A DNA stretch of 64,000 bases from Cherax quadricarinatus (taxonomy: Eukaryota; Arthropoda; Malacostraca; Decapoda; Parastacidae): positions 14,332,541-14,396,540 of the forward strand of contig NC_091355.1 of NCBI RefSeq assembly GCF_038502225.1, read 5' to 3'. Under the pieces are notes generated by a model. It was not told the origin of the DNA and did no database searches. It worked only from the letters and a program-made list of their open reading frames with translations. Of this stretch, positions 45,420-56,439 are shown piece after piece. Both the position numbers and the translations under genes were made by a program. Within the stretch, counting starts at the first letter, position 1. Each line of letters opens with the position of its first letter.

Positions 45420-48180
45420 TGCCATAGATATTGTTTTCATGCGGGAGCATAATTTTTAAGGCGGGTCGGGTTTTTGGTGGACGGATATCGTGTTTTGTGG
45501 ATATTGGGCCCCGGAAAGGGGGGGTTGAATTTGATTGGGGACAACCCCTTTTGGTTGTAATTGGGATGAGGGGGGGAGGGGGGAGGGAAACGGGGAGATG
45601 GATGGGGGGAGAGGGGGAGCGACTGGCAGGGGTTTGGTGTTTATGGGGGTGATGAAGGGTGAAGAATAAATTTTTGTGCGTGTTTGTTTTGGGTTTTATT
45701 TGAGATCTCTTCCCGGTAACAATCATGGGGGGTTTTTGGAATTTAAAATTTTGTAGAAAGGATGGGAGCCAGGGGGGCAGGGAATTTGGTTAGCCAAAGG
45801 GGATCTTTTTCGGGGGGTTAAGGGATGTTTTGGAGGTGGGGCCCCAATGGTTGAGCACATTTTTTCCCCATAAAAGGGGATACGCGGCCAGGCCGAAGGT
45901 TATTTTGTGACGAGAAGGGGCGGGGTTTGGGTTGCGAAAGGTGGAAGCTGTTTACAGGGACTTGAGCGGGTTTATACGGACTTGACTTGGGCCAGTTTTC
46001 CCCAAGAGGTTCCAGGGTATTGGAAGTTAAAGGGAGATTTTTGGGGTGGAGGAGGGGGTTGATTTTAAAAATTTTAACCCGGGGAGAGGGTAGGGATGTG
46101 GGTGACTTGCGGGGGGTGGTGGGATGGGGTAGCTAAGGAGGGACCCGGGGCAGTTTTAGGGCGAGGGGGAAAGTACCAGGGTTGGATGACGAGGGTTGCA
46201 GCAGTATTTGGGAGGGTAGGTTGCAAAGGAGGAGGGGGGGTGGGGCGGGGCAGTATCCCGGAGGAAACGAGTTTTTAAAAAGGGAAAGGGAATTGGGGAT
46301 TTGGTAAAAATGATAGATTTGATGCGGTGAGAGTGCAGGGGGAAAATTGAAGAGGCGGTGGGGACCACCATGGGCCCCGTGTTTTAAAGGAAGGAGGCAG
46401 GGGACGACAGGGAAAAATTGATAGGGGGGTACAGGGAGGACTTAGGGGAAAAGGGGGACATGAGTTAAGAACAACGGAGGCAATGAGTGATTACTTTTGA
46501 TAGGGGGTTTTGGGAAAAAAATTTACTGATGTGGGAGGATGGGGGGGGGCCTGGGGGGTTTGGGGGGAGAATGTATTTTTGGTGCAAATAGCAGGACCCA
46601 AATGGCTTTGGGGGGGGATAAAGAAGGGGAGGTGGGAGGGTTTTGGGGGGATGGCACGGGGTAAGGCCCCAGGTCTGGTGGTTTGCCCTGCAGTTTTAGG
46701 ACCCAAAGGGGCAGTCCTTTTTAGAGAACAAAGAATACGATGAAAAGGGAGGGGGGGATGGGGCGGTTAAGGAACGGGTGGTTGTGGTTTTGTGCCAAAA
46801 GGTAAAAAACGGGAAAGGGTGCGGGATTTTAGGATAATATAAAGTTGTGGTTGATTATGGATTTTTGAAAAATTTTTTGGGAAATAGGATGGGTGTGGGG
46901 GATAGAGGGGGTTATAAAAAATTTATTTCTGGGAGGACGAATACGGATATATTATAAAGAATTTTGGGGAAGGGTCGGGGGGGGGAGCGGGGGTTTCCCC
47001 CGGTTAGATTGGCAGGCGGAAGATAGTGTGGAAGGGAGGGTTGTGGGAATTTTAAAGGAGGCGGGGTTTTGGGGGGGGAGGTGGTACGGGGGCAGAGACA
47101 CGTATCAGGTGTGGGAGTGTTTTACAAGAAAGGGGAAAATTTTAAAGGGGGGTATCCAGGGGTGGGGGTATTAGGGGGTTGCCCCCTGTCTCAATTGTTG
47201 TTTGCCTGTTTAACAGACCCTTTCTATAGAAAGGTAAGTGAGGAGGTGGTTTGGGGGAGTGGGGAAGGGAGGCAGGGAATAAAAATGGTTGGATGACACG
47301 AAAATTTTTTTAAAGGGAAGGGCAGAGTTATTATTTTAGAGTTTTTAAATAATTTAAAGGGGGACGGGTTAAGAGTTAATGGGAAAACCAAAATTACTGG
47401 TCTTGGGGAGTTTTAAAAGAGAGAGTTGGGGGGAAAATGCATTTTGGGGAATATGGTGGACGGGAAAAAAGGGTGTGGAATATGTTTTCAAAAAAGGGAG
47501 AGAGGCGAATTAATTTGGCCCTTGTTGGGGATCGAGTGGGGGGGGTTTGGGAGGGGTTGAGACCAACTCATTTGACAGACATCAGCGGGATTGTTGTAAA
47601 ATGTTTTTGTTATACAGTAAAGTCGGGCACGTGGCTGGGGGGATATCCGTTAGCAGGTCCGGATGTTAGAGGTTTTAAAAGAGGGTTTTCCATTTTCTTG
47701 GGGTTCCGGGGGAATGGTTGAGTGGGAGTGGGGGTTACTTTCCCGGGTTTAACAGAGGGGGTTTGGGGTTGATTGATTTAGGTTGGAGTCGGCATTTATT
47801 TGAAGTGGGGTTACGGTGTGGGGGGTCAGCAGGGGGGGGGAAGGGTAGCGAAGAGGGCGAATGTGGGGGGGAGGGTGGGAGATGAAAGTGTGTGAAGACG
47901 TGTTGTTTGTTTAACGGGACCCTAAAAAGTTGGGAGGGGGGTGTTTTGGAGCGTGTTGTAAGGGACGTAGCGGGTCGTAAAGGGGCTGAGAGTTTTCCCC
48001 CATGTATGCGGGGAAAGGGATATATGGGAAAACTTTTTGGGGGTCCAAAAGGGAGAGGTATTTTTCCGTTTTCCATGGATACCCGGGGGTCGGAACCTAA
48101 AGAGGGTTGATGGGGGAGGGCGCTTTCGGGTGTGCGGGGATGAGGAGACTGGGTTTCATGTAGTGTATTTCTTGTGATAA
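45420..48180 (+). pseudogene. Tx1/L1-like ORF2 remnant: endonuclease, reverse transcriptase, C-terminal zinc motif
   Basis: Readable pieces, in order: near 45,860-45,900 KRGYAA plus ARPKVIL-like frames of the endonuclease end; VPGYWKLKGDFW at about 46,010; DGVAKEGPGAVLGRGGKYQG (46,115-46,180) from the linker; ARGKAPGLVV at about 46,655 (family KAPGxDG); CPLSQLLFACLTDPFYRKV (47,182-47,238), the RT motif equivalent to GCPLSPLLF; DDTKIFL at 47,296 (from YADD); GKTKITGLGSF at about 47,385; and YPLAGPDVRGFKRG at about 47,650. Near 48,135 CGDEETGFHVVYFL resembles the C-terminal CxxC...H...C motif of this group. Frame changes separate almost every piece. Confidence 0.6.
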
Positions 48181-48650
48181 TTTGGGGAGTATCAGGAAGG
48201 GATGGGAAGGTTCTGAGGACGGGGAGGAGGGGGGAATTAGTTTGAGGGCGAAGTTTGACGTGGAGGCGTCAGGCCCCTTAAAGGGCAATCATATAAATTG
48301 CGGATTTTTTTTTTGTACCCCGGGCAATGAGAAGGAAGGGGGATTGGGAGGGGGGAAAAAGGGGTGTTGGCGGGACCAAAGAACGTTGTGTTAAATGGGG
48401 AAAATATATGGAAGTCGCTGCCCCAGGCTTTTTCAGCGGGGAAACGTAGAAGGGGGTGGGAGAAAGAACGTTGTGAAAGGGGGGGGAATTTCGGGGGATG
48501 GAACGGGTTTGTCTCCGGGGTTGGGTATGCACAACGGCTGGTTTACTGTGTGTATCTGTGTAATGCGTGAAAAAAATGTGGTTGGGTGGATGGGTGGTGG
48601 TTTATATGTGTTGGATGTTTTGTCAGAGCTACTGCCTTTTTTTTGTTAAG

Positions 48651-49240
48651 CATTTGATGTATTTTTATGGCCTGGCAAAGGGGTTTTTGTGTGTTTGTCC
48701 CGACATTTTATTGCTATGTTTAAATGTTGGGCCCTGTAGATGAGGGGAATGATTATGGCTTTTTTAGTTTTGTGGTTGACCGAAGACTTGTGAAGGGAGT
48801 ATGTTTTTTGTTTTATCATGAGTTTGTGCAGGTTCTTCTTTATAGTTTTTTTTTGGTTTTTTGGAGAAAACTGATATATTTATATATTTATCATACTTTT
48901 CTTCTTATTGATTGTATTTTTAAAAGGAAATGCCCCGGATATTATGTAAAGTGTATACCAAGGGATTAGGGGTTTTTTTATATTATTGAACCCAAGCGGG
49001 GGTCAAAAATTTTTAAAGGCCCCTTGTTTTTTCTTTTTACATGGGGTTAAGATTGCCCATTTTTTTAATGTTATTTTTTGTCAAAAGGATATTTTCTAGA
49101 AATTGTGTAACCTTTGTTTTGTTAATATTGTGTTTATTTGCTATTGTACGTTCTGAGAGTTTTTTTTTAAAATTTTTAATAAAGGGACAACCCATTTTAA
49201 AGGGTTTTTTATTTTAAACATGTATTGTATTTTAAATAAA
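48651..49240. other. T-rich low-quality spacer
   Basis: T-rich, with many tttt runs. A poly-A of about 17 bases follows at 49,238-49,254. Confidence 0.4.
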
Positions 49241-49244
49241 AAAA

Positions 49245-49490
49245 AAAAAAAAAATTACAAGAACCCATTTAAAATTAAGCCCTTTTCAAAAAATTTTTTA
49301 TACGTTTAAAAATTTTTTTCACAATGTTTTTTAAAAAAAATTAAAAATTTTTTAAATTTTTAAAATTATAACAAGGAAAATTTAATTTTTAAAAATTTGA
49401 TTTTAAATATATTTTAGATAAGTTTACAGCAATTTAAAAAAAAACAATCACGATGAAAATATTTTTTTCGTTAGGTTCAGAATTTTTTTT
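49245..49490 (-). mobile_element. GTGCCGAATA-type MITE, copy 4 (truncated, corrupted)
   Basis: Matches copy 3 from acaagaacccatttaaaatt through ataagtttacagcaattt to ttcgttaggttcagaat, then stops where the G-rich interspersed repeat begins. Both termini are missing. Confidence 0.65.
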
Positions 49491-49497
49491 TTCATCG

Positions 49498-49755
49498 AAT
49501 CATGCCCACCCCTTTAGGGGTGGGTAGGTGCCTGACCTGAGTTTCCAGCCCCCACAAGACTGCCCCTTCCCATTAGCCCCCTTTTGGGCGGGGATGGCAG
49601 ACCAGAGGGGTTTTGGGTTTTGGGGTTGGGTCTGGGACAGTTGGCCCCAAAGATGAGGAGGTATTTGTGCCCCTCCCAGGGGAGACTATGCCCTTGGCCC
49701 ACCCCCTAAGGCCGGGCCACCATTTTTGGAAAGGGGCCCCGGGCCCGGAGAAAAA
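49498..49755 (+). repeat. Interspersed G-rich repeat, copy 2
   Basis: Landmarks tcatgcccaccccttt, gggtgggtaggtgcctgacc, gggatggcagaccagagggg, cagttggccccaaagatgag and gaggtatttgtgcccctccc match copy 1 at 41.6 kb. It replaces the end of MITE copy 4. Confidence 0.75.
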
Positions 49756-49902
49756 TTAAAATCTTTAAAAATTTTAATTAAAAGAATGTTTTTTGCAAAA
49801 ATTAAGTTGGGCAAAATTTTAAAGTTATTTAAGAAGAGCGTTGTTTTTTGTTTGAACTGCAATTTTTAAACTCTTTTTGGGCAATAAAACATATATTTTT
49901 AA

Positions 49903-49905
<3 letters not shown>

Positions 49906-49964
<59 letters not shown>
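49906..49964. repeat. (TA)n microsatellite left of MITE copy 5
   Basis: About 59 bp of TA. Confidence 0.9.
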
Positions 49965-49966
<2 letters not shown>

Positions 49967-50336
49967 GTCAAAAATGGGCAGAACTTATGATCCCTAAATA
50001 AAACTTTTCTTTCCAAAAGGAAAAGGGAAAAATTTTGGATGCAAAAATTTCCCCAAAAAATCATTCTGAACCAAAGAAAATAAATTGATTGTGTTTCTTA
50101 GTATTAAATTATTGAAAAACTTTTTAAAATTATATTTAGGGGGTTGGGGGCTAAAAAAATTGTTTTTTTTATAATAAGGTTGGTGTTTTAAGATTTTTTG
50201 GGGAAAATTTAAAAAATTTTTTCATTAACAAAAAAAAATATATTTTTAAACAAAAAAAAAATTTTTTAAGAAAGGTTTTAAAATTTTAAAAATGAGTTCT
50301 TCAATTAAATTTTTTAAAAAATATTCGGCACGACAT
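49965..50336 (+). mobile_element. GTGCCGAATA-type MITE, copy 5 (corrupted)
   Basis: The left end is altered (atgtcaaaaatgggcagaac) but the right end keeps atattcggcacgacat. Internal matches to copy 1 are atcattctgaacc, gtattaaattattg and ataataaggtt. Same orientation as copy 1. Confidence 0.75.
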
Positions 50337-50341
50337 AAATG

Positions 50342-50344
<3 letters not shown>

Positions 50345-50399
<55 letters not shown>

Positions 50400-50416
50400 T
50401 ATATATATATATATAT
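50345..50416. repeat. (TA)n microsatellite between MITE copies 5 and 6
   Basis: A TA tract with one aaa interruption near 50,393. Confidence 0.9.
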
Positions 50417-50782
50417 CAAATAAATGGGCAAACTTGCCATCTTGGTTTAAACAGCAACGCTTTTTCTGCCAAAGGGGAAAAAGGGGAAAAAATTTATGTA
50501 TGCAAAAATTAAAAAATCATTTTTAAACCCTTAATGAAAAATATTTTTCCACTGTTTTTCTTTATTTTTAAAAACAAACAAATTAAAATATATTTGGTCT
50601 AAGAAGCAAAAAAATTGTTTTTTGTTATAATAAGGTTAGGTGAAATGACGGGGGTAAATTTAAAAATTTTTAAAATTAACATTAATTATACTTTTTTAAA
50701 CGTATAAGAGAAAATTTGTAAAAGGGTTTTTAAATTTTTTAAAATGATTTTTTAATTGACCTTTTTTACATATTCAATGACA
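50417..50782 (+). mobile_element. GTGCCGAATA-type MITE, copy 6 (corrupted)
   Basis: Matches copy 1 via aacttgccatcttggtttaa, acagcaacgc, gttataataaggttagg and cgtataagagaaaattt. The right end is decayed (acatattcaatgacatat), with a TA tract after it. Confidence 0.75.
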
Positions 50783-51850
50783 TATATATATATATAATAT
50801 AATAGAAAAAAAAAAAAAAAAGATAATATATATATATATATATCAGATTTGGGTTTCTTGTCCCACTGGGACAAACTGATCAGGGAAAAAAATCCCAAAC
50901 AAAATTTTTTTCCCCAATGCATCAAAAAGGGAAAAAAGCCTGTCTCCGGGGCAGTGAAGGCCCCCACACTCGGGAGTTTTCCCGTTCCCCCCTTTCCCCC
51001 TTTTGGCATTCAATTAGACCCACAGGCTATTCGCGGTTGGGTCCCCCCCAGCCGCCCCATCCTCACGAACATAGGTGCATTTGCGGCGGGGCGTCAGCTG
51101 ATCACCGGGATTTCGGGGGCCCCGTGTGTCACACAAAGGGGGCACCACAGGGGGGCCCAAATTGACATGGGAAAAGAGAACCCTCCCAAACCCCCGTTCC
51201 CCAAAGCCCCCCCCGGGAAAACCCCAAGTGCAGAGGTTTGAGGAAGTAAAAAGGCCCTTTGGGGAAGCCATTTGGCTCCCTTTTAGAAGGAGGGAAAAAG
51301 CAGATTGCCTGGGACTAAAATGTGGCCCCACATTGGAAAGACACCACCCAATTTCGTAGTAAAAGGGGGGACCCACCCACGGGGAGCCCCAGAAGACCCC
51401 AAATATGAAGATTTCCCCTTGCTATAACTTACCCCCAAAAATATCAACCCTTGAGCATAAAAGTGTGTTAAAAGTTCCTAATAGAGTTGAAAAGCTCATA
51501 AAGGGGAAACCCAAGGACCACGGGGCGACCAGTTTCCCTTTTCAGAGACCCATTTGGGGAATCCAGAGAGGGAAATGGTTTAATTGGGGACAGGGGCCCC
51601 CCGCCGGGGAGTTTTGGACGAAGATCTGAGATGTAGCCTGAGTAAACCATGTTTTTTTACTTTATCGTATTTTTGTGAATTTTTTGTAAATGTTTTTTGG
51701 GTCTTTAAAAAAATATACAAAAATATGGGGGTGGTAGGAAAAATTTTTCCAAACAGCTTCAGAGAAAACCCTTAAAGCCCAAAGCAAGTTTTTTTTTTTG
51801 AGGATGGGGGTTTTTTTAAACAGTTTTTAGAGGTGGTACTCTCCTTTTAT
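50783..51850. other. Low-quality region, open frames on both strands
   Basis: 50,849-51,241 is open on plus and 51,014-51,376 on minus. The plus frame reads FPVPPFPPFGIQLDPQAIRG and GAFAAGRQLITGISGAPCVT, which looks more protein-like than the surroundings, but I cannot match it to a family. A perfect short palindrome, ttgtcccactgggacaa, lies at 50,859-50,875. Confidence 0.3.
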
Positions 51851-51854
51851 TTTT

Positions 51855-51867
51855 TATATATATATAT

Positions 51868-51918
<51 letters not shown>

Positions 51919-51920
51919 TA
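51855..51920. repeat. (TA)n microsatellite
   Basis: A TA tract with a central uninterrupted run and AAA-containing edges that mirror each other. Confidence 0.85.
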
Positions 51921-52179
51921 CATTTTTATCAATAAAAAACTGCAATACCCAAGGACTGAACCCATGTTGTTTGGCCTGTCTGTGGTGGGAAAACAAACAC
52001 ATGAAAACCCCAATCCACTGAACCAAGGGATCTTCACAAAGTACGGCATCCAGGGGGAACCCGGGATGTTGTACCCCTACCCAAGGACACAAAAATGTGG
52101 ATGACCTGGGGCCAATTTTCCCATTCTAGTCCCTTTTTGGGTACTAGTTCAACGAGCAGATTTTAAAATTTTTGTGATA

Positions 52180-52271
52180 CGAAGAGTGGTATTGATCACC
52201 ATGAGGCGGGCCAAAAGCAGCAGGGGGTTCGAGCCCATTAGTGCAGGGTTATTGATCAATACCACTGTTCG
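52180..52271 (+). mobile_element. Inverted-repeat unit around a tRNA B-box
   Basis: cgaagagtggtattgatca (52,180-52,198) pairs with tgatcaataccactgttcg (52,253-52,271), 19 bp with one mismatch. In the loop sits ggttcgagccc at 52,226-52,236, a match to the RNA polymerase III B-box consensus GGTTCGANNCC. No full tRNA cloverleaf is apparent. A tRNA-derived SINE fragment is the likeliest reading. A TA tract begins directly to the right. Confidence 0.55.
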
Positions 52272-52280
52272 TGGTCACAA

Positions 52281-52295
52281 TATATATATATATAT

Positions 52296-52371
<76 letters not shown>
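52281..52371. repeat. (TA)n microsatellite
   Basis: About 90 bp of TA with two single-base interruptions. Confidence 0.9.
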
Positions 52372-52373
<2 letters not shown>

Positions 52374-52870
52374 CAATAATTTTTTAATTTGGGGGAAGAT
52401 AACTACTTTTCCAACTTTTCCTGGGCTGTTTTTCAAGAATGCAGCTGTTTGACCAGCTCAAAAACATTCATATTCTATTTTTCCCACCCCATGAAATATA
52501 AAGGGGAAAAAATACGGGGGTCCCCGGGGCCGCATGTATTTTTTTAAAAAATTTGACCAAGGACATGCCATGGGGGGAACAGCCTCCCAAAAAAAAAAAA
52601 CATTGATCGTAATTGGGTTCACGGGCATGACTTTCCCCATCCTTACTAAACTTTTTCGTCATAGAAAAAATTTTTGAAAAACATATTTCGTTCACTTTTA
52701 AAAAAACATTTGTGGCTTTTGATCAACACTTCCTGCGGGAAATTTTTAAACACACAAACCGCATGATGGGGGTTTACGAGTTTCAGTAATATTTAAATTA
52801 ATAACAAATATATTTTTATTTACAAAGGGGGTTTAATAAAAATTTAACGGGTCTAGTTGACATCAATGAC
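52372..52870. other. Low-quality spacer
   Basis: No recognised repeat or gene. Confidence 0.4.
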
Positions 52871-52875
52871 ATCCT

Positions 52876-53150
52876 TCTATAATTATTATTAAAATAAAAA
52901 GAAGCTTTAAACCACAAGGATTATACAGCGCTGCGGGGCAGGAAGGAAGGGAGGGCACCTTTACAAATTAGAAAGCCACTTGTTATGAAGTTTTTTGGGG
53001 GCAAATTAGGAAAATTTTTGGCGACTAACACCTATTTTACTGTTGAGTGAACAAAAACCGGGAAGGAAACACCCCCAAATTTTTTTAAACCCCCAAACCC
53101 CGGGAATTTTCCAACCCCGGGCCCTCACCGTGTGAAGGAGAGTTTTACAA
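52876..53150 (-). mobile_element. SINE-like repeat, copy 7 (corrupted)
   Basis: taattattattaaaataaaa, gaagctttaaaccacaagga and ttatacagcgctgcggggca follow the copy-4 order. The right part is obscured by homopolymer runs. Confidence 0.55.
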
Positions 53151-53660
53151 GGCCCATGGGCCACTTGTCCCATTGTTTATATTTGAAACTGAGCGGGTTT
53201 CACTAATCGCCGTCACTAAAAAATTTTAAAAAATCATCATTATACACGATACCCACCCAAAAGGATCACCCATCTAACAACAAAAGAGTCAAGGATCCCA
53301 TTGTCTACCTTTTCCCTCACCCCAAATTGGCATTTTTTCAGGCACCACGTGTCAAAAATCCCCTTTTTTCCTAAGGGACATTTTCCCCTTTGGGACCCAA
53401 ACATGGGGGTAAAACCACATGGAGAAAACGGGAAAGGATGCCCCAAGGGAAACCCTTTTCGTACCTCTCTGTTAGAAGTAATCAAGATCCGGGCCCAAAA
53501 ACGGTTTCAAAAAAAATTGTTCAGTATTTTGAAACGTCTTTTGGGAAACCCAATTTCGTATTTTTCAAACCAAGGTTTATACCTTTTAAAAAATTGTGCC
53601 ATTTTTTTTAGTCTGGGGTTGATTACCCAACAACCGGGCACGGAAGTGACAGGTTGTTGG
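53151..53660. other. Low-quality spacer
   Basis: No recognised feature. Confidence 0.4.
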
Positions 53661-53664
53661 CTAA

Positions 53665-53765
53665 ATGAGGAATTGGAACAAAGGTTCACATAGGGAATGT
53701 GGAACAAAGGTTCATGTGGAATGTAGAACAAGTTTACAAGTGGAATATGAAACAAAGGTTAAACA
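53665..53765. repeat. Short minisatellite, ggaacaaaggttca unit
   Basis: Four diverged copies of a motif ggaatgtggaacaaaggttc at roughly 22-27 bp intervals. Confidence 0.65.
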
Positions 53766-54019
53766 TCCCAATCACAAAGTGTGCTAAATTTCTCACGGTT
53801 GCCCCTGACGGGATTAGGGAATCCCAACAGTGATATAAAGGTGGTGGAATTTTAAACCAACCTTGCGAGCCCTTACGCCCATTGGAAACCATTTTTTTCC
53901 AGGAAACCTGAGAATGTAGATTCACTGGTATTGAAATTTTTCCCCAGATAGTGCTTTTAATCAGTAATATATAATAATATTACCAAAAAAGAATAACTTA
54001 GGGGGAAGTATATTTTTTT
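53766..54019. other. Low-quality spacer
   Basis: No recognised feature. Confidence 0.35.
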
Positions 54020-54480
54020 TAATCTGGTCTCCCACCCAGGTAAGGTGCGATTTAAAGGGGAGAGATATTTTTGTAATTCAGTTACTGTCTTGTCAGAAAC
54101 GAAAAAAAACCCCACGGTTTAAATTACCCTTCCAAATCGAAATTCCCCAACCCTTAATTCCAGAGGGGAAGGGAATTGAAATTTACCCAGGTTTCGGTCC
54201 AGCTAACTGTTCCTAACCGCTCAAAAATTTTACCTTGCTTACATTTCCAACACCAGTAAAATCAAAAAAACCGCTTCCTTCTAACTTTTAACATGCTCAC
54301 ATAGCCCCGAGTAATGCTTTGATAAATCCACACCTCATCGCCAATCTCAGAACTTTTTTACAATATACATATCAACATTCCTCTCAAACACAAAAACCTC
54401 CATGGCATCCAGCCTCTTCACTAAAAACCTTTAAAAACCAACCCTTACACCAAAAAAGTGTTCCCATTTATTATTTTCCC
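54020..54480 (+). repeat. Decapod-type interspersed repeat, corrupted copy
   Basis: ggtctcccacccaggtaagg, ttcagttactgtcttgtcag and ttaattccagaggggaaggg match the order of the 33.45-33.6 kb copy. The later part (catgctcacatagcc, ccatggcatccagcctcttc) has no partner in this window. Confidence 0.5.
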
Positions 54481-55540
54481 GATGTTGTGTGTGTCCCAAA
54501 ACACACAACACACAACACACACACACAATATATATGGGGGGAAAAGTCTGGTAGATAGGAGAAGGAGGGAGTTTTAAGAAAAAATAGTTTCATTCATATT
54601 TTGTTAAGGTGGGGTTTTTAACCCCCGCTTTTCCCCCCTTTTTTTCCCCCCCAAAAGTGATAGTTTGACTGCCGGTTGTTTTAAGGGGTAGGGTCGGGTC
54701 TTGCTCCCCCCACCCCTTCCCCCCCCTTTTCCCGAAAGGTGAGGGGGCTCGGGGCCAAACAGAAAATACTACCCACAGCCCCAAAAACCTACTGGGGGTT
54801 AAAAAAAGGCCTGCCTTTGGTTTTCCCCGGGTGGCCAAAAAAAATTTCTTTTTGGGGACCAATAATAAATTTTATTTTTCCCCACCCTTTTTGCTCTAAG
54901 TTGACTGTTGTAATAACAACATTTTTTAAAATTTTGTACTTATCATGGAGAGGATTTTTAAGCAGTGGGAAAACCTGTCATCTTTTCAGCTTGGATAAAG
55001 GGGGGGACACCGGGTCAATCAAGGGAAAAAAACTAAAGGGAGACTGACTAACCCCCGGACGTCCCAAAAGGGTTTTGGTTGCCTGTGCACTTGTATGAAG
55101 AATAAAGGACAAAAACCTCATCATTACAGCCAAGAACCTGATCCCCCGTCACGGGAAAGATTACTTACAGCCCCCAGAACGAGCCAGTTTGAAAACCCAA
55201 CCCCCGCGACCCCCATCATCAGCAACGGCAATGTTTTTCCAACAACACCAGACACCCAATTTTTAAAATTTAAGGGAATTTCGGTTATTTATATTTTTCA
55301 TTTTTCATTTTTTTTCCGGTAGGATAAAAGTATTTCATATTTGTGTTTTTATTTCATTTTTCCAAATAATAAAGTGTTTATATTTGTCATTTTTGTTCTT
55401 TTTTATTTTTAAATTTTTTGAGGGGGGCCTTTTTAAAATACGGCCCGTTGTTACAGGGCTGAGTGCTTCACAAAACCCCACACATATATATTTTTTTCAA
55501 AATTTTGGCTGTCTCCTTTTAAGGGACCAAAAAAAAAAGA
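54481..55540. other. Low-quality spacer
   Basis: Short CA piece at 54,500-54,525. No recognised gene. Confidence 0.4.
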
Positions 55541-55549
55541 AAACCCCCC

Positions 55550-56330
55550 AAAAAAAAAAATTTTTCATCATAAACATTTTACCACACTCACACTTTATCA
55601 CTGCTTTGCAGAGGACCCTAGAATAAAACGTTAGAAGCATAAAATAAAAGAACAACATACCCCTCCAAACCAATATCCCAAACCCTACTTTAAAGTGCGG
55701 GGCTTTGAAATTTCCCCTTTTCCCAGGACCCAAGTCCGCCCTTTTATGTAACCCGGTTTTCCCCTGAACCCTTTCCCCAAAATTACCCGTTTACACTCCA
55801 ACAGATCGTCAGGCCCCGTATCATTCCTCCATTCATTTTTTAACACGCCCATGCACGTTTGCGGGAAGCCCGCCCCCGCCCAAAAAACCCCCCCATCTTT
55901 CCAACCCTTTCGAGGACGCCCCCTACCCCCCCTTTCCCCTTTCCCCCGGGGGTTTTTAACCCTTTCCCAAGTCCATTCTATTTTGACCCATTCTTCAAAT
56001 GACCAAACCACCTAAACCAACCCCTTCTGCCCTCTAATACCTTTTATTAACCCCACATCTTCCCAAATTTTCCCACACTCCGAATTTCTCTAATTTTTAA
56101 ACACCTACAATGCCCTTTAGACAGACATCCCCTTTGCCCCCAAAAGGGCCCTTTCTCCGGCATTTACCACCCAAGCCCATCCATAAAGAGGGGAAAATTA
56201 TTTATACTTAACTTTCCCTTTTTGCCTCCATAGATAAGTTTTTTTACTCACATATACCTAAAACGCACCACTTTTTTCCCCAAAATTTTATGATTAATCA
56301 TCCTTCATAACCATCCGCCGAAAGTCAACT
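55550..56330 (+). repeat. Decapod-type interspersed repeat, longest copy
   Basis: Begins with catcataaacattttaccac and cactgctttgcagagg (shared with 8.1 kb), continues with ccaaaccaatatcccaaacc, tttcccaggacccaagtccg and cactccaacagatcgtcagg (shared with 33.6 kb), and ends with tttttactcacatatacct. The copy joins the two partial copies into one roughly 780-bp element. On the minus strand GGRGRPRKGWKDG is readable at about 55,900-55,940, resembling the GRPRKRWxD box near the C-terminus of some non-LTR retrotransposon proteins. Confidence 0.6.
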
Positions 56331-56359
56331 CCAAGATCGAAAAAAATTAATATATAAGT

Positions 56360-56360
<1 letters not shown>

Positions 56361-56406
<46 letters not shown>
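56361..56406. repeat. (TA)n microsatellite
   Basis: About 46 bp of TA. Confidence 0.9.
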
Positions 56407-56411
<5 letters not shown>

Positions 56412-56439
56412 AAAACGGAAAAAGGGGGTTTTTGCCCTT

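Larger units (their letters stand above)
44400..48650 (+). mobile_element. Tx1/L1-like LINE, G-rich, corrupted copy
   Basis: Fragments of ORF1 and ORF2 follow each other in order on the plus strand over about 4.2 kb. The plus strand is markedly G-rich, as I recall for decapod Tx1-like elements. The copy is broken by very many small frame changes, most at homopolymer runs, so its true state cannot be judged from this sequence. Confidence 0.6.

Noticed and set aside
44585..45726. Minus-strand Pro-rich frames of 233 and 286 codons
   Set aside because: They arise from the C-rich complement of a G-rich LINE; the plus strand carries the recognisable motifs.
44590..48600. Dense G-quadruplex potential
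   Set aside because: Many G-runs are likely consensus errors, since the same error style affects A, C and T elsewhere.
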